A stretch of 64,000 nucleotides of DNA, taken from NCBI RefSeq assembly GCF_003384035.1, contig NZ_QQAK01000013.1, forward strand, positions 124,001 to 188,000, written 5' to 3'. Below the pieces are notes generated by a model, which saw nothing but the letters and a program-made list of their open reading frames with translations, was not told the DNA's origin and made no database searches. Shown here piece after piece: positions 26,357 to 35,334 of this stretch (the stretch's first letter is position 1; every line of letters begins with the position of its first letter). The stretch comes from Sporosarcina sp. BI001-red (GTDB lineage: Bacteria; Bacillota; Bacilli; Bacillales_A; Planococcaceae). Position numbers and translations under genes: made by a program.

Positions 26357-26734
26357 AACCCGCCCGTTTCGCGCAGGAACCCGCTCGTTCTCACGTGCAA
26401 CCCGCTCGTTTCGCGCAGGAACCCGCTCGTTCCGCGCCGGAACCCGCTCGTTCCGCGCAGGAACCCGCCCGTTTCGCGCTAGAACCCTCTCGTTTCGCGC
26501 CGGAACCCGCCCGTTGTTACGAGCAACCCGCCCGTTCCGCGCTAGAACCCGCCCGTTCCCACGAGCAACCCGCCCGTTCCGCGCCGGAACCCGCCCGTTC
26601 TCACGTGCAACCCGCTCGTTCCGCGCTAGAACCCGCTCGTTCCGCGCAGGAACCCGCCCGTTCCCACATTCAACCCGCTCATTCCGCGCTAGAACCCGCT
26701 CGTTCCGCGCAGGAACCCGCCCGTTCCCACGATG
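26357..26734. repeat. tandem array, 18 units of 21 bp, GC-rich
   Basis: Eighteen head-to-tail units with no length change, starting every 21 bp from 26357 to 26714. Each has a near-constant 12-base core AACCCGCYCGTT and a 9-base variable end of two types: A (YCGCGC plus AGG, CGG or TAG) and B (CYCACG-like or GTTACG-like, ending GC). Order by eye is ABAAAAABABABAABAAB, and the last two triplets (units 13-15 and 16-18) form a higher-order 63-bp repeat. It lies between the leuS terminator and the terminator of the convergent flavoprotein gene, so it should be outside both mRNAs. Both strands carry a 7-residue-periodic open frame, which I consider a by-product of the 21-bp period. Confidence 0.95.
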
Positions 26735-26754
26735 CACCCTATCAATTCCTCAAT

Positions 26755-26797
26755 CAAAAAAATAGCCAAGACGTTTCGCGAATCGAAACATCTTGGC
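26755..26797 (-). terminator. terminator of the ytfP-like gene
   Basis: On the minus strand GCCAAGATGTTTCG pairs with CGAAACGTCTTGGC and is followed by ATTTTTTT. Confidence 0.88.
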
Positions 26798-26804
26798 CAA
26801 TCAG

Positions 26805-28079
26805 TTATCCCATCATCTTTTCAGAAGCACGCAAACTTGCATTCATACCAGCAAGTCTTCCTGTAACAAGCGCAGAAGTAATATTATAACCACCAGTATA
26901 GCCGTGGATATCTAGAATTTCTCCGCAGAAATATAGGCCATCCATTTTCCGGGATGCCATCGTTTTCGGCTCGATTTCTTTCACCGACACACCGCCACCT
27001 GTGACAAATGCTTTTTCAATCGGTTGTGTTCCGTTTACTTTCATCTGGAAGGTCTTCAGCAAACTTGCAAGCTTCCGAATTTTTTCCGATGAGAACGTAT
27101 TCGCAGGTTCGTTCGCTTCCATATCGGCCTCTTCAAACAAAAATAGTAACCAGCGTTCAGGCGCGATCCCTTTCAATGCGTTCTTTAATGCTTTTTTCGG
27201 ATCTTCTTTCAACGTCGCTGTCAGCTGCTGGAATACTTGCTCTTCATTGTCATCCGGCAACACATCGATTTTAATGACAACAGGCTGATCTCCGTTTTTC
27301 ATACGCTCTTTCACAACGTATTGGCTGCATCGTAAAATAGCTGGTCCACTAAGACCAAAGTGAGTAAACAGCATGTCCATTTGGTGTGTAACAAGAGTTT
27401 TCCCTTTACCATTCAATACTGAAACTGCTGCATCACGAAGAGCAAGTCCTTGCAGTTCTTTCGCTACAATGAATTTTTCATTAGATAACAATGGAACTTC
27501 CGTCGGATATAACGTAGTTACGGTATGGCCTGCTTGTTCAGCCCAAGGATAGCCATCTCCAGTGCTGCCTGTATGAGGGACGGCTTTTCCACCAACTGCC
27601 ACCACAACGGACTTCGCTAGGATCTCTTCACCATCCAGCAAACGGACTCCGAGAATTTCGTCCTCATTCATAAGCAACTTTTTCACTTTCGTTTCCGTCC
27701 TGATTTCAACACCTAATCGAGCCATTTCGCTTAGCAACGCATTGACCACATCTTTTGCTTTATTGGAAACAGGGAACATGCGGCCATGATCTTCTTCTTT
27801 TAACGCCACACCAAGACCTTCGAAAAATGTAATAATGTCTTCATTGTTAAACACTGAAAACGGTCCATATAGAAAACGTCCGTTGCCAGGAATGTGTTTT
27901 ACAATTTCTTCAACAGATAGACGGTTTGTCACGTTACAGCGTCCGCCGCCTGAAATAGCTAGCTTATTGCCAAGTTTTTTACCTTTATCGAGCAAGAGTA
28001 CGCGGTTCCCGGATTCTGCAGCTGCTATTGAAGCCATCAATCCTGAGGGACCACCACCAATAATAATTACATCAACCAT
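26805..28079 (-). CDS. ytfP: FAD/NAD(P)-dependent flavoprotein, HI0933/BaiN family (YtfP)
   Basis: 424-residue flavoprotein of the HI0933 family. The dinucleotide-binding motif [17 protein letters not shown] (about 8-24) opens the protein, followed by [19 protein letters not shown], a hallmark of the family. The C-terminal [15 protein letters not shown] segment closes the FAD site. Relatives reduce steroid or lipid double bonds (BaiN) but the bacillar enzyme has no settled substrate. ATG at 28079 has only a modest binding site. Monocistronic, divergent from murJ/ytgP. Confidence 0.85.
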   Translation of the reverse strand: MVDVIIIGGGPSGLMASIAAAESGNRVLLLDKGKKLGNKLAISGGGRCNVTNRLSVEEIVKHIPGNGRFLYGPFSVFNNEDIITFFEGLGVALKEEDHGRMFPVSNKAKDVVNALLSEMARLGVEIRTETKVKKLLMNEDEILGVRLLDGEEILAKSVVVAVGGKAVPHTGSTGDGYPWAEQAGHTVTTLYPTEVPLLSNEKFIVAKELQGLALRDAAVSVLNGKGKTLVTHQMDMLFTHFGLSGPAILRCSQYVVKERMKNGDQPVVIKIDVLPDDNEEQVFQQLTATLKEDPKKALKNALKGIAPERWLLFLFEEADMEANEPANTFSSEKIRKLASLLKTFQMKVNGTQPIEKAFVTGGGVSVKEIEPKTMASRKMDGLYFCGEILDIHGYTGGYNITSALVTGRLAGMNASLRASEKMMG

Positions 28080-28274
28080 TTAAATCACACTTTCAGTTTT
28101 TCTACAGTATACAACACTAATGGCGATAAAACATTGTGAAATATGTTCCTGCAGAGTAAACTGTAAAGTAGTTTGACTGAACTCAGTAAAAGCCTATAGC
28201 GAGGGTTACGGATTTTGAAAAGTCTGTACTTAATCGCGCCTAGGTGTAATTGAAAGATGGGAAGGAATACATTC

Positions 28275-29894
28275 ATGGCATCTAATCTTGTTAAAGGCAC
28301 TGCGATTTTAACGATCGGCCTATTTTTATCGAAAGCACTCGGCTTGTTGTATGTTATCCCTTTTTACAGCATCGTCGGAGAAAAAAATGTGGGTCTTTAT
28401 CAATACGCGTACATTCCCTATAATATTGCACTCTCCATTGCCATCTCCGGTGCACCACTTGCAGTTTCTAAATTTGTCTCAAAATATAATGCATTAGGGG
28501 ACTACGCCACCGGTCGGAAATTAATGAAATCGAGCATTGGCATTATGGCGTTGACGGGAGTCGTAGCCTTTTTAGCACTTTACTTTATGGCGGAACCGAT
28601 TGCTCATATGGTTATTAAAGATAACGAGCAACAATTCACGGTCCAAGATATTGCATCTGTCATCCGGTGGGTCAGTTATGCGTTATTAGCTGTTCCAATC
28701 ATGAGCGTAATCCGCGGATTTTTACAAGGATACCAAAAATTTGAACCAACTTCAGTATCGCAACTAGTTGAGCAGGTTGTTCGGATAGCAGTCGTCTTAA
28801 TAGGCGCTTATCTCGTTGTGAACGTACTTGGTGGTTCACCTAAGACCGCTGTTAAATTTGCCGTGTTCGCTGCATTCATTGGCGCACTCGCAAGTATGGC
28901 TACTCTTGGATTTTACTGGAAGAAGTATAAACCGGAAATGAATGGGTTACTACAGAATAGTCCACCAGCTGGAGATATTCCTGTTTCAACTATTTACAAA
29001 GAAATCATTACGTATATTTTGCCATTTGTACTAGTTGGTGTTATTAATCCTCTGTACCAGTTTGTGGATATGATTACGTTTAATGGAACAATGTCTTCTA
29101 TGGGATTAGCTACAGTTACGGATACGTATTTAACAATGCTCAATTTCCTGACTCACAAAATCGTTATGATCCCCGTAATGGTGGCGACTGGATTTTCTAT
29201 GGCGCTGATTCCAGTGATGACAACCTATTATGCAAAGGGCGACCAAAAAGGGATCACACGGTCACTCGACCAAACCTACCAGATCATGCTGTTCATGACC
29301 ATTCCAATGGTAGTAGGGATTATGGCGTTATCAAGCGAAATGTATCAAATTTTATATCAACAAAATGCTATAGGTGCGGGAGTATTAAGAAGTTATGCAC
29401 CTGCTGCAATCCTGTTCGGGTTATACACAGTGACTGCTGCAATATTGCAAGGAATTGATAAGCATAAATGGATTGTCTTCACCTCACTTCTGGGATTACT
29501 TTTTAAACTCATGCTAAATATCCCACTCATTAAGATGTTTGAAGTGAATGGAGCGATTGCCGCGACCATAATTGGATATACCATAGCTGTTTGTGTGAAT
29601 ATTTTTGTTATCAAGAAAGAATTGAACTACCAATCCAAACTGGTCGTCCGACGTACGATCTTAATTCTGTTCTTCAATGCAATCATGGTAGTGGCTGTAT
29701 TACTGACACGTTACGGTCTATACGCGATCCATGTACCTGAAGGGAAACTGCAAGCGTTGCTCTATCTGATGATTTGTAGTGGGGTCGGAGCTGTCGTTTA
29801 CGGATTCTTGTCATTTAGAAGCGGACTTGCACAAAAATTACTGGGCGATAAAATTACACGAATTACAAAGAAATTCGGCTTGGGGAGATCATGA
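28275..29894 (+). CDS. ytgP: MurJ-type lipid II flippase / polysaccharide export protein (YtgP)
   Basis: 539-residue MOP-superfamily membrane protein with ~14 hydrophobic segments. B. subtilis YtgP (MurJ) flips lipid II across the membrane for peptidoglycan synthesis. Visible MurJ/Wzx-like features are the N-terminal LVKGTAILTIGLFLSKALG amphipathic/first span and the GFLQGYQKFEP loop. ATG at 28275 is 8 bases after AAGGA, better than the ATG at 28257. The pseudouridine synthase gene starts at the base after its stop, so they are coupled. Confidence 0.85.
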   Translation: MASNLVKGTAILTIGLFLSKALGLLYVIPFYSIVGEKNVGLYQYAYIPYNIALSIAISGAPLAVSKFVSKYNALGDYATGRKLMKSSIGIMALTGVVAFLALYFMAEPIAHMVIKDNEQQFTVQDIASVIRWVSYALLAVPIMSVIRGFLQGYQKFEPTSVSQLVEQVVRIAVVLIGAYLVVNVLGGSPKTAVKFAVFAAFIGALASMATLGFYWKKYKPEMNGLLQNSPPAGDIPVSTIYKEIITYILPFVLVGVINPLYQFVDMITFNGTMSSMGLATVTDTYLTMLNFLTHKIVMIPVMVATGFSMALIPVMTTYYAKGDQKGITRSLDQTYQIMLFMTIPMVVGIMALSSEMYQILYQQNAIGAGVLRSYAPAAILFGLYTVTAAILQGIDKHKWIVFTSLLGLLFKLMLNIPLIKMFEVNGAIAATIIGYTIAVCVNIFVIKKELNYQSKLVVRRTILILFFNAIMVVAVLLTRYGLYAIHVPEGKLQALLYLMICSGVGAVVYGFLSFRSGLAQKLLGDKITRITKKFGLGRS

Positions 29895-30614
29895 ATGAGA
29901 CTCGATAAACTGCTTGGAAATAATGGATTCGGGACACGGAAAGATGTGAAGCAACTTATACGAAAAGGGACAGTACGTGTGAATGGGATGACTGAGAAAG
30001 ATCCTGGTTCCCATGTAGACCCCGAAAAAGATTCAGTGGATGTGCTAGGGGAGCCAGTTATCCACCAGGAATTCATCTATATCATGATGAACAAACCACC
30101 TGGAGTCATATCTGCAACTGAGGACAAATGGGACCAAACTGTAATCGACTTACTATCTGAGAACGAACAACGGTTTGAACCCTTTCCAGTTGGACGTCTT
30201 GATAAAGACACAGAAGGACTTCTACTCATCACAAATGACGGTAAGCTTACGCACGAGCTATTGTCACCGAAAAAAGACATCCCCAAAACGTACTATGCGA
30301 AAATCGAGGGAGTCGTAAACGAAGATGATGTCGCGGCTTTTAAAGAGGGCGTCACCCTTGAAGATGGTTACCATACGAAACCAGGATTTCTTACCATAAT
30401 AGCTTCTGATTCCATTTCAGAAATTGAGCTGACGATTACGGAAGGAAAATTTCATCAAGTGAAAAGGATGTTTGAAGCAGTGGACAAGAACGTGGTCTAT
30501 CTGAAACGTCTTACGATGGGAAATTTGTTATTGGACGAATCTCTGGAGTTAGGGCATTATCGGGAGCTGACGGTAGAGGAACTAAACGAAGTAGATCCAC
30601 GAAAAAAAGGCTGA
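29895..30614 (+). CDS. ytzG: RsuA-family rRNA pseudouridine synthase (YtzG)
   Basis: 239-residue enzyme that isomerises a uridine in 16S rRNA (RsuA-type, U516-like site). An S4 RNA-binding domain opens the protein (MRLDKLLGNNGFGTRKDVKQ), then the catalytic motif GRLDKDTEGLLLITNDG with Asp near residue 103. The KTYYAKIEG and EGKFHQVKRM segments are family signatures. ATG directly follows the ytgP stop. The stop codon lies in the left arm of the terminator hairpin. Confidence 0.9.
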   Translation: MRLDKLLGNNGFGTRKDVKQLIRKGTVRVNGMTEKDPGSHVDPEKDSVDVLGEPVIHQEFIYIMMNKPPGVISATEDKWDQTVIDLLSENEQRFEPFPVGRLDKDTEGLLLITNDGKLTHELLSPKKDIPKTYYAKIEGVVNEDDVAAFKEGVTLEDGYHTKPGFLTIIASDSISEIELTITEGKFHQVKRMFEAVDKNVVYLKRLTMGNLLLDESLELGHYRELTVEELNEVDPRKKG

Positions 30615-30643
30615 ATTGCTTTGTGCAATTCAGCCCTTTTTTT
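30603..30643 (+). terminator. terminator overlapping the end of ytzG
   Basis: GGCTGAATTGC pairs with GCAATTCAGCC across 5 bases, followed by T7; the TGA stop (30612-30614) is inside the left arm. Confidence 0.9.
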
Positions 30644-30668
30644 GAGGCTGGGCGGCCTTAGTTAAACT

Positions 30669-30890
30669 TTAAGAAGGCAATTTCACTTTTCTTGCTGTCG
30701 TTGTCCATTGGCCACGAACCGGACTCGTAATGAGGTCATTATACTCCAGGACATTTAAATCCCGTTGTGCGGTACGTGCCGTGATGCTAAATTCTTGGAC
30801 TACATTCTCTGTGGTGACAGTACCATTACCATAGATGTACAAATAGACATCTTTAATACGGGTCAGCATTCGGTCTGTAGCAGGATTCAA
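30669..30890 (-). CDS. ytzE: small DeoR-type HTH protein (YtzE)
   Basis: 73-residue protein consisting almost only of a DeoR-like winged helix: IYGNGTVTTENVVQEFSITARTAQRDLNVLEYNDLI. It matches the size and position of B. subtilis YtzE. No effector domain is present, so DNA binding by a dimer is expected. Start is TTG at 30890 with AAGGAG upstream. A promoter with an inverted repeat just downstream of the -10 lies at 31004-31057, suggesting autoregulation. Convergent with ytzG. Confidence 0.78.
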   Translation of the reverse strand: MNPATDRMLTRIKDVYLYIYGNGTVTTENVVQEFSITARTAQRDLNVLEYNDLITSPVRGQWTTTARKVKLPS

Positions 30891-31003
30891 CTGTGAACCA
30901 CTCCTTCATCATCAATTTCCAATAGACTTGGTTTGAGACGTGGAAATGTTACGTTAGCTCTTCGAAATCGCCTGTGCCCCGCACATCCTCTCCAGCAAAT
31001 TTA

Positions 31004-31023
31004 GTCAGACTGTTTGTTCTGAC
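31004..31023. promoter_or_regulatory. inverted repeat, possible YtzE operator
   Basis: GTCAGA-N8-TCTGAC lies 7 bp below the -10 on the minus strand, covering the likely transcription start of ytzE. Confidence 0.35.
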
Positions 31024-31029
31024 AATATT

Positions 31030-31057
31030 AGTATAACGTATATTTTCAAAAAAGTAA
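31030..31057 (-). promoter_or_regulatory. promoter of ytzE
   Basis: Minus strand -35 TTACTT, 16 bp, -10 TATACT. Confidence 0.45.
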
Positions 31058-31240
31058 GCAATAATCGCTTATGATTTTGTCATTCCAACAACAAGTGGAA
31101 AGTTCTTTATTTTCATTTAAAAACGTGGGAAAATGGAGAGAACTGTTTTGACAGCAAACAAACGCTCGCCAAATTAACTGAACTCACATAGACTGTATGT
31201 AAACAGCCACAATTCACTTGTAATTGAGAGGAGAACAACG

Positions 31241-32098
31241 ATGACAATTTACTTTAATAATGGGGTATATGTAGATAAAGAAAAGATGAAGGTATCCATT
31301 GACGATAGAGGTTACTATTTCGGCGATGGTGTATATGAGGTCGTTAAAGTATATGACGGAAAGCTTTATACGGCTCAGGAACATTTCACACGTTTTTTGC
31401 AAAGTGCTAAAAAGATTCGGTTAGATCTTCCATATACGATTGAGGAGTTCACGGAAATTGCTAAAAAGTTAGCCGTTGATAATGGTATAATAGAAGGACA
31501 CGTCTATATTCAAGCAACACGTGGTGTAGCGCCACGGATGCATAACTTCCCAGGTGAAGAGGTCGTGCCTGTGATTACGGCGTATGCGATTCAAAATCCG
31601 CGCCCGCTCTCCAAGATTAAAGAAGGGGTAGCGGTGAAAACAACAGATGATATCCGGTGGTTACGTTGTGACATTAAGAGCTTAAATTTATTAGGAAATG
31701 TATTAGCGAAGCAAGAAGCCTATGAATCTGGTTGTGCAGAAGCAGTGTTTGTACGTGATGGGATTGTTACAGAAGGTTCTTCTTCAAATATGTTCGGGGT
31801 GAAAGACGGAATTCTATATACTCACCCAGCAACGAATCTTATACTAAATGGGATTACGCGAAGAGTCGTGTTGAAATTGTGTGCTAAGCATAGTATTGGG
31901 GTTATGGAAGAGCCGTTCACACTAGAACAATTCAATGAAATGGATGAACTATTCCTTACCTCTACAACATCAGAAATCACACCGATTGTGTCCATTGACG
32001 GAAAGCCTGTTGGTGAAGGGGTACCTGGTCGGGTGACAGAACGCTTACAACATGTGTTTGAAGAAACCATTCACGAACTCAAAATGGAAATTAACTGA
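31241..32098 (+). CDS. dat: D-amino acid aminotransferase (D-alanine transaminase)
   Basis: PLP enzyme of fold type IV, 285 residues, interconverting D-alanine and D-glutamate for peptidoglycan. Substrate-loop motif DDRGYYFGDGVYEV lies at 21-34; the PLP lysine is K146 in CDIKSLNLLGNV; EGSSSNMF and the GITR motif bind the cofactor phosphate. Length equals that of Bacillus D-AAT. ATG follows GAGAGGAGAAC. It heads a cluster with the NERD-like gene, trmB and ytnP on the same strand with short gaps. Confidence 0.92.
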   Translation: MTIYFNNGVYVDKEKMKVSIDDRGYYFGDGVYEVVKVYDGKLYTAQEHFTRFLQSAKKIRLDLPYTIEEFTEIAKKLAVDNGIIEGHVYIQATRGVAPRMHNFPGEEVVPVITAYAIQNPRPLSKIKEGVAVKTTDDIRWLRCDIKSLNLLGNVLAKQEAYESGCAEAVFVRDGIVTEGSSSNMFGVKDGILYTHPATNLILNGITRRVVLKLCAKHSIGVMEEPFTLEQFNEMDELFLTSTTSEITPIVSIDGKPVGEGVPGRVTERLQHVFEETIHELKMEIN

Positions 32099-32124
32099 AT
32101 TAGAAAGCGCAGGTGAATCGAAAA

Positions 32125-33129
32125 ATGGCCCAGCTAGTCAAAATGCTCGATTACGTCTCGCGTTATGAACATGACTTATCTCGTTATACGACCCAGTTCA
32201 TTCGGTTAAAACGGTCCCAATGGGAACGGATGAAACGGCAATGGGATAATGGAGTCGATCTAGCGAGTTGGCAAATTGCTGCGGATGAGGAATTACCAGC
32301 AAAGATTCCAGAAAACGAGAGCCTTTCTGAAGAGGAAGTGGGAAAAAAACGATTTTCTTCATTATCTCGCTTCCTTCCTTTTAGAAAAGAGGAACAGATC
32401 GTAGCCTATAACGACGAGACTACGAAAGAACCAGACGACTTGCAATTTACTCCGAATATTATCCAAGATCCAAGATCGATCCAAAATTTACGGAAGTTAT
32501 ATATCGAACAACTTTTTCACTTTCAGTTAAAATGGGCAAGTTCTACGTTGACGGAGCGATCCCGGATAGATAGTAAATTCATGAGGGACAAGTTGCTTCA
32601 TGAATTTTTAGAGATTTTGCCAGATAGCTATTTACTGTTCTATTATCCTGTTTTGAAAATAAAGAAAGCACCTGTCGAATTGGAAGTCATCCTCATGACA
32701 CCTGTAGAATGTATTTGCATGACGATTCTACAAGCAGAAGAAGGTTCGGTATTAGTAGGAAGTGGAGAACGGTTTTGGACCAAAAAGTTGGGAGAGCAAG
32801 AATCCAAACTACTGAATCCATCGATTGGCTTAAACCGGATGGGGAAAATAGTGTCCAGCTTATTCGCGTCTGCTGAAGTCGATTTCCCAATCCGAAAAAT
32901 CCTGCTTTCTAGAGAGAGTTACATTGACTATCCTGGGGTCGCTCATGATATCCAAATCATCGATCGAAGAGATTATCCAAAATGGTTAGAAAAAGTGAAG
33001 AAATTGAGCACTCCTATGAAATCCAAACAGTTTAAAGCTGCACAGGTACTACTCGACCTTTGTCAAACAACGGCTGCTAGCCGTTTATTTGAGACGGAAG
33101 AAGAACAACTAGAAGTGGAACAGGAATAA
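32125..33129 (+). CDS. NERD-like domain protein, unknown function
   Basis: 334 residues, soluble. The first 100 are charged with a helical look; the second half (about 150-260) resembles the nuclease-related NERD fold (LLFYYPVLKIKKAPVELEV, then FWTKKLGEQESKLLNPS), although the usual acidic-Lys catalytic trio is not clear (ELE where many have EID, and no obvious ExK). I therefore call it NERD-like with reservation; a catalytically dead version is possible. ATG at 32125 is 8 bases after AGGTGA; an upstream GTG overlaps that site. It sits between dat and trmB and is likely cotranscribed with them. Confidence 0.5.
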   Translation: MAQLVKMLDYVSRYEHDLSRYTTQFIRLKRSQWERMKRQWDNGVDLASWQIAADEELPAKIPENESLSEEEVGKKRFSSLSRFLPFRKEEQIVAYNDETTKEPDDLQFTPNIIQDPRSIQNLRKLYIEQLFHFQLKWASSTLTERSRIDSKFMRDKLLHEFLEILPDSYLLFYYPVLKIKKAPVELEVILMTPVECICMTILQAEEGSVLVGSGERFWTKKLGEQESKLLNPSIGLNRMGKIVSSLFASAEVDFPIRKILLSRESYIDYPGVAHDIQIIDRRDYPKWLEKVKKLSTPMKSKQFKAAQVLLDLCQTTAASRLFETEEEQLEVEQE

Positions 33130-33161
33130 TTAACATTAATGAAGAAGAGAGTGGTAGAACT

Positions 33162-33806
33162 ATGAGATTACGACATAAGCCGTGGGCGAAAGATTATTTA
33201 GAGGAGCATGCAGGGATTGTCATTCAAGAACCGGATACAAAGAGTGGGAAATGGTCCATAATATTTGGAAATGACAACCCGGTCCATGTAGAAGTAGGTA
33301 CTGGGAAAGGTCAGTTTGTTGTTGGAATGGCACTCGCGAATCCAGACGTCAACTATATCGGAATCGAGCATTTTGACAGTATCATCGTCTCTGCCGTGGA
33401 AAAAGTCGTCGATTCTGGAATTCCTGCGAATGTGCGGTTGCTGCGAGCAAATGGGAAAGAGCTTACCGATATCTTTGACAAGGGAGAAGTTGCACGCGTC
33501 TATTTGAATTTCTCAGATCCTTGGCCAAAATTGAGACATGCTAAGCGTCGTTTAACTCACGGTGAGTTTTTAAGTTTATATCAATCCGTCATGCCGGAAG
33601 ATGGAGAAATCCATTTCAAGACAGACAACCGTGGATTATTTGAGTACTCACTCGTTTCGATTTCTGAATATGGAATGCGTTTGTTGGACGTGTCACTAGA
33701 CTTGCATGCGGAAATGCCTGAAGATAATGTCATGACGGAGTATGAAGAGAAATTTTCTGCTAAAGGACAACCAATCTATCGTCTGGAAGCAAGGTTCATG
33801 GGCTAA
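33162..33806 (+). CDS. trmB: tRNA (guanine-N7-)-methyltransferase
   Basis: SAM-dependent enzyme of 214 residues that methylates G46 of tRNA. The SAM site VEVGTGKGQFVVGMA lies near residue 46, and the family-specific NFSDPWPKLRHAKRRL near 116-131 carries the catalytic Asp and the substrate-binding DPWPK. ATG at 33162 has a purine-rich upstream site. It follows the NERD-like gene by 32 bases. Confidence 0.95.
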   Translation: MRLRHKPWAKDYLEEHAGIVIQEPDTKSGKWSIIFGNDNPVHVEVGTGKGQFVVGMALANPDVNYIGIEHFDSIIVSAVEKVVDSGIPANVRLLRANGKELTDIFDKGEVARVYLNFSDPWPKLRHAKRRLTHGEFLSLYQSVMPEDGEIHFKTDNRGLFEYSLVSISEYGMRLLDVSLDLHAEMPEDNVMTEYEEKFSAKGQPIYRLEARFMG

Positions 33807-33834
33807 GAATAATTCAACCAAAGGGGATGTTTGA

Positions 33835-34680
33835 GTGGATACATACGAATTTCACGATATGAAACTCACATGGCTGGATGGGGGCGTCAATTATCTGGAT
33901 GGGGGAACGATGTTTGGCGTTGTACCGAAAGCAATGTGGGCTAAGAAGTATGCACCTGACGAGAACAACTTAATTGAATTGCGGACTGATCCAATCTTAC
34001 TTCAATTTAAAGGAAAGAATATGCTAATAGATTCTGGTATCGGTAAAGGGAAGTTGGATGAAAAGAAAAAACGCAACTTAGGAATCAGAGCGGAAACTCG
34101 AGTTGCAGAAAGTCTTTCTGAGCTAAACTTAACTGTAGCAGACATCGACATGGTGCTCATGACACATATGCATAACGATCATGCGGCAGGCCTAACTGAG
34201 TGGCAAGGAGAAAAACTTGTTTCTGTCTTTCCGAATGCTGAAATTTATGTTTCACAGATTGAATGGGATGAAATGCGTAACCCGAATATCCGCTCAAGAA
34301 ATACGTATTTTAAAGAAAACTGGGAGCCGATCCAAGACCAAGTGAAACCTTTTGAGAAAGAATTCTCACCCATGAAGGGTGTCACGTTGGTTCACACGGG
34401 AGGTCACAGCAACGGTCACAGCATTATCCGACTTGAGCAAAGTGGCGAGACTATGATCCACATGGCAGACATCATGCCGACACATGCTCACAGCAATCCA
34501 CTTTGGGTCCTTGCATTTGACGACTATCCAATGGATTCCATCTTTGCGAAAGAAAAGCTGATGAAAGAAGCACGTCAAGATGGTCATCGTTTCTTCTTCT
34601 ACCACGATGCCGTTTACCGAATCGTCCGCTTCGACGAAACCGGCAAAAACATAGTCGAGTCAGTTGAAAGAACTCGTTGA
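33835..34680 (+). CDS. ytnP: metallo-beta-lactamase fold lactonase (YtnP-like)
   Basis: 281-residue MBL-fold hydrolase. The zinc motif is THMHNDHAAGL (HxHxDH) near residues 113-123, with later ligands in GGHSNGHS, MADIMPTH and the final YHDA. B. subtilis YtnP is reported as a quorum-quenching lactonase, for example against the Streptomyces-type signal, and the whole protein is collinear with that family. GTG at 33835 follows AAAGGGGATG. It lies 28 bases after trmB, and a terminator follows. Confidence 0.85.
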   Translation: MDTYEFHDMKLTWLDGGVNYLDGGTMFGVVPKAMWAKKYAPDENNLIELRTDPILLQFKGKNMLIDSGIGKGKLDEKKKRNLGIRAETRVAESLSELNLTVADIDMVLMTHMHNDHAAGLTEWQGEKLVSVFPNAEIYVSQIEWDEMRNPNIRSRNTYFKENWEPIQDQVKPFEKEFSPMKGVTLVHTGGHSNGHSIIRLEQSGETMIHMADIMPTHAHSNPLWVLAFDDYPMDSIFAKEKLMKEARQDGHRFFFYHDAVYRIVRFDETGKNIVESVERTR

Positions 34681-34766
34681 TCTGAAGTTAAGAGGGTATA
34701 ACAGAAATGGATCCTCTATTACTAACATCAACACCGTATACTATCAAATTTTGTTTTGGTGAATTT

Positions 34767-34824
34767 AAAAGGGCTGTTCCAAGTAGTCATTGAACATGAC
34801 TATTAGGAACAGCCCCTCTTTTTA
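34767..34824. terminator. terminator after ytnP / ytzB
   Basis: Long stem, GGGCTGTTCC .. TAGTCAT with ATGACTA .. GGAACAGCCC, then CTCTTTTT. Between convergent genes, it can serve both. Confidence 0.85.
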
Positions 34825-34846
34825 CACCTAAAAAGAACTAGAAAAA

Positions 34847-35161
34847 TTAATTTTTAACAAGCTCTACAACAGTGCCTGTCTTAGCGTCTGCAGCGAATTC
34901 ATATTGTTCCAATACGCCGTTTTTAATGCGGGAAACCCCGCCTCTGTAAACGTTCATAGAAATGACGTTATTCGTGAATGGTTCAGTTTTCATCACAATC
35001 CATGATCCATCGATGGGACCTTCTTTTTTAAAGGCATCTTTTACGGTTTTTAGCACTTGCTCAGCTGGAACAGCAGAGTTTGCACGGTCTACGGCTTCTT
35101 TGACGACTAATCCTGCAGCTGCTCCGGTCAGAACGCCGGCTGCAAATTCTTTGAACTTCAT
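34847..35161 (-). CDS. ytzB: PepSY-domain protein (YtzB)
   Basis: 104 residues with a short hydrophobic N-terminal segment (AAGVLTGAAAGLVVKEA) that may insert in the membrane, followed by a small PepSY-type module ending DAKTGTVVELVKN. Position between ytnP and ytoP and the sequence layout match B. subtilis YtzB. Function unknown. ATG at 35161 follows AAGGGGTG. An extended -10 promoter lies at 35199. Confidence 0.72.
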   Translation of the reverse strand: MKFKEFAAGVLTGAAAGLVVKEAVDRANSAVPAEQVLKTVKDAFKKEGPIDGSWIVMKTEPFTNNVISMNVYRGGVSRIKNGVLEQYEFAADAKTGTVVELVKN

Positions 35162-35198
35162 ACGGACAGCACCCCTTACTAGTCATTTTATTAAGTGT

Positions 35199-35207
35199 AT
35201 TATACCA
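35199..35207 (-). promoter_or_regulatory. extended -10 promoter of ytzB
   Basis: Minus strand TGGTATAAT, an extended -10 (TGnTATAAT) with no strong -35. Confidence 0.5.
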
Positions 35208-35266
35208 CTATCAATTTGAATAAGCGAGACTACTCACTCTATTCTTTCGGGTCACGAACTAGACAA

Positions 35267-35296
35267 TTGGTAATTTCGACTGAATTGTTCTACAAT
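35267..35296 (+). promoter_or_regulatory. promoter of ytoP
   Basis: -35 TTGGTA, 18 bp, -10 TACAAT, about 40 bp before the ribosome binding site. Confidence 0.5.
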
Positions 35297-35334
35297 ACGT
35301 AGTGAATATAATTAAAAGTGGAGGTAACCCTTAT

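Larger units (their letters stand above)
30891..31240. other. spacer between ytzE and dat
   Basis: 350 bases without a gene. It holds the ytzE promoter on the minus strand and, for dat, a TTGACA at about 31149 without a convincing -10. The sequence GAGAGGAGAA before dat is its ribosome binding site. Confidence 0.5.

Noticed and set aside
26357-26734. CRISPR array
   Set aside because: Unit of 21 bp is too short for repeat plus spacer, and variable parts recur.
26339-26737. Minus-strand open frame through the same array (RVPARNE-type repeat)
   Set aside because: Poor start signals (GTG with distant GAGG) and it lies after the ytfP terminator; mirror image of the plus frame, so most likely not a gene.
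26395-26889. Long plus-strand open frame through the 21-bp array (7-residue EPARSAQ-type repeat)
   Set aside because: No ribosome binding site; open only because 21 is a multiple of three and the DNA is GC-rich; it runs through the opposing terminator into an antisense gene.
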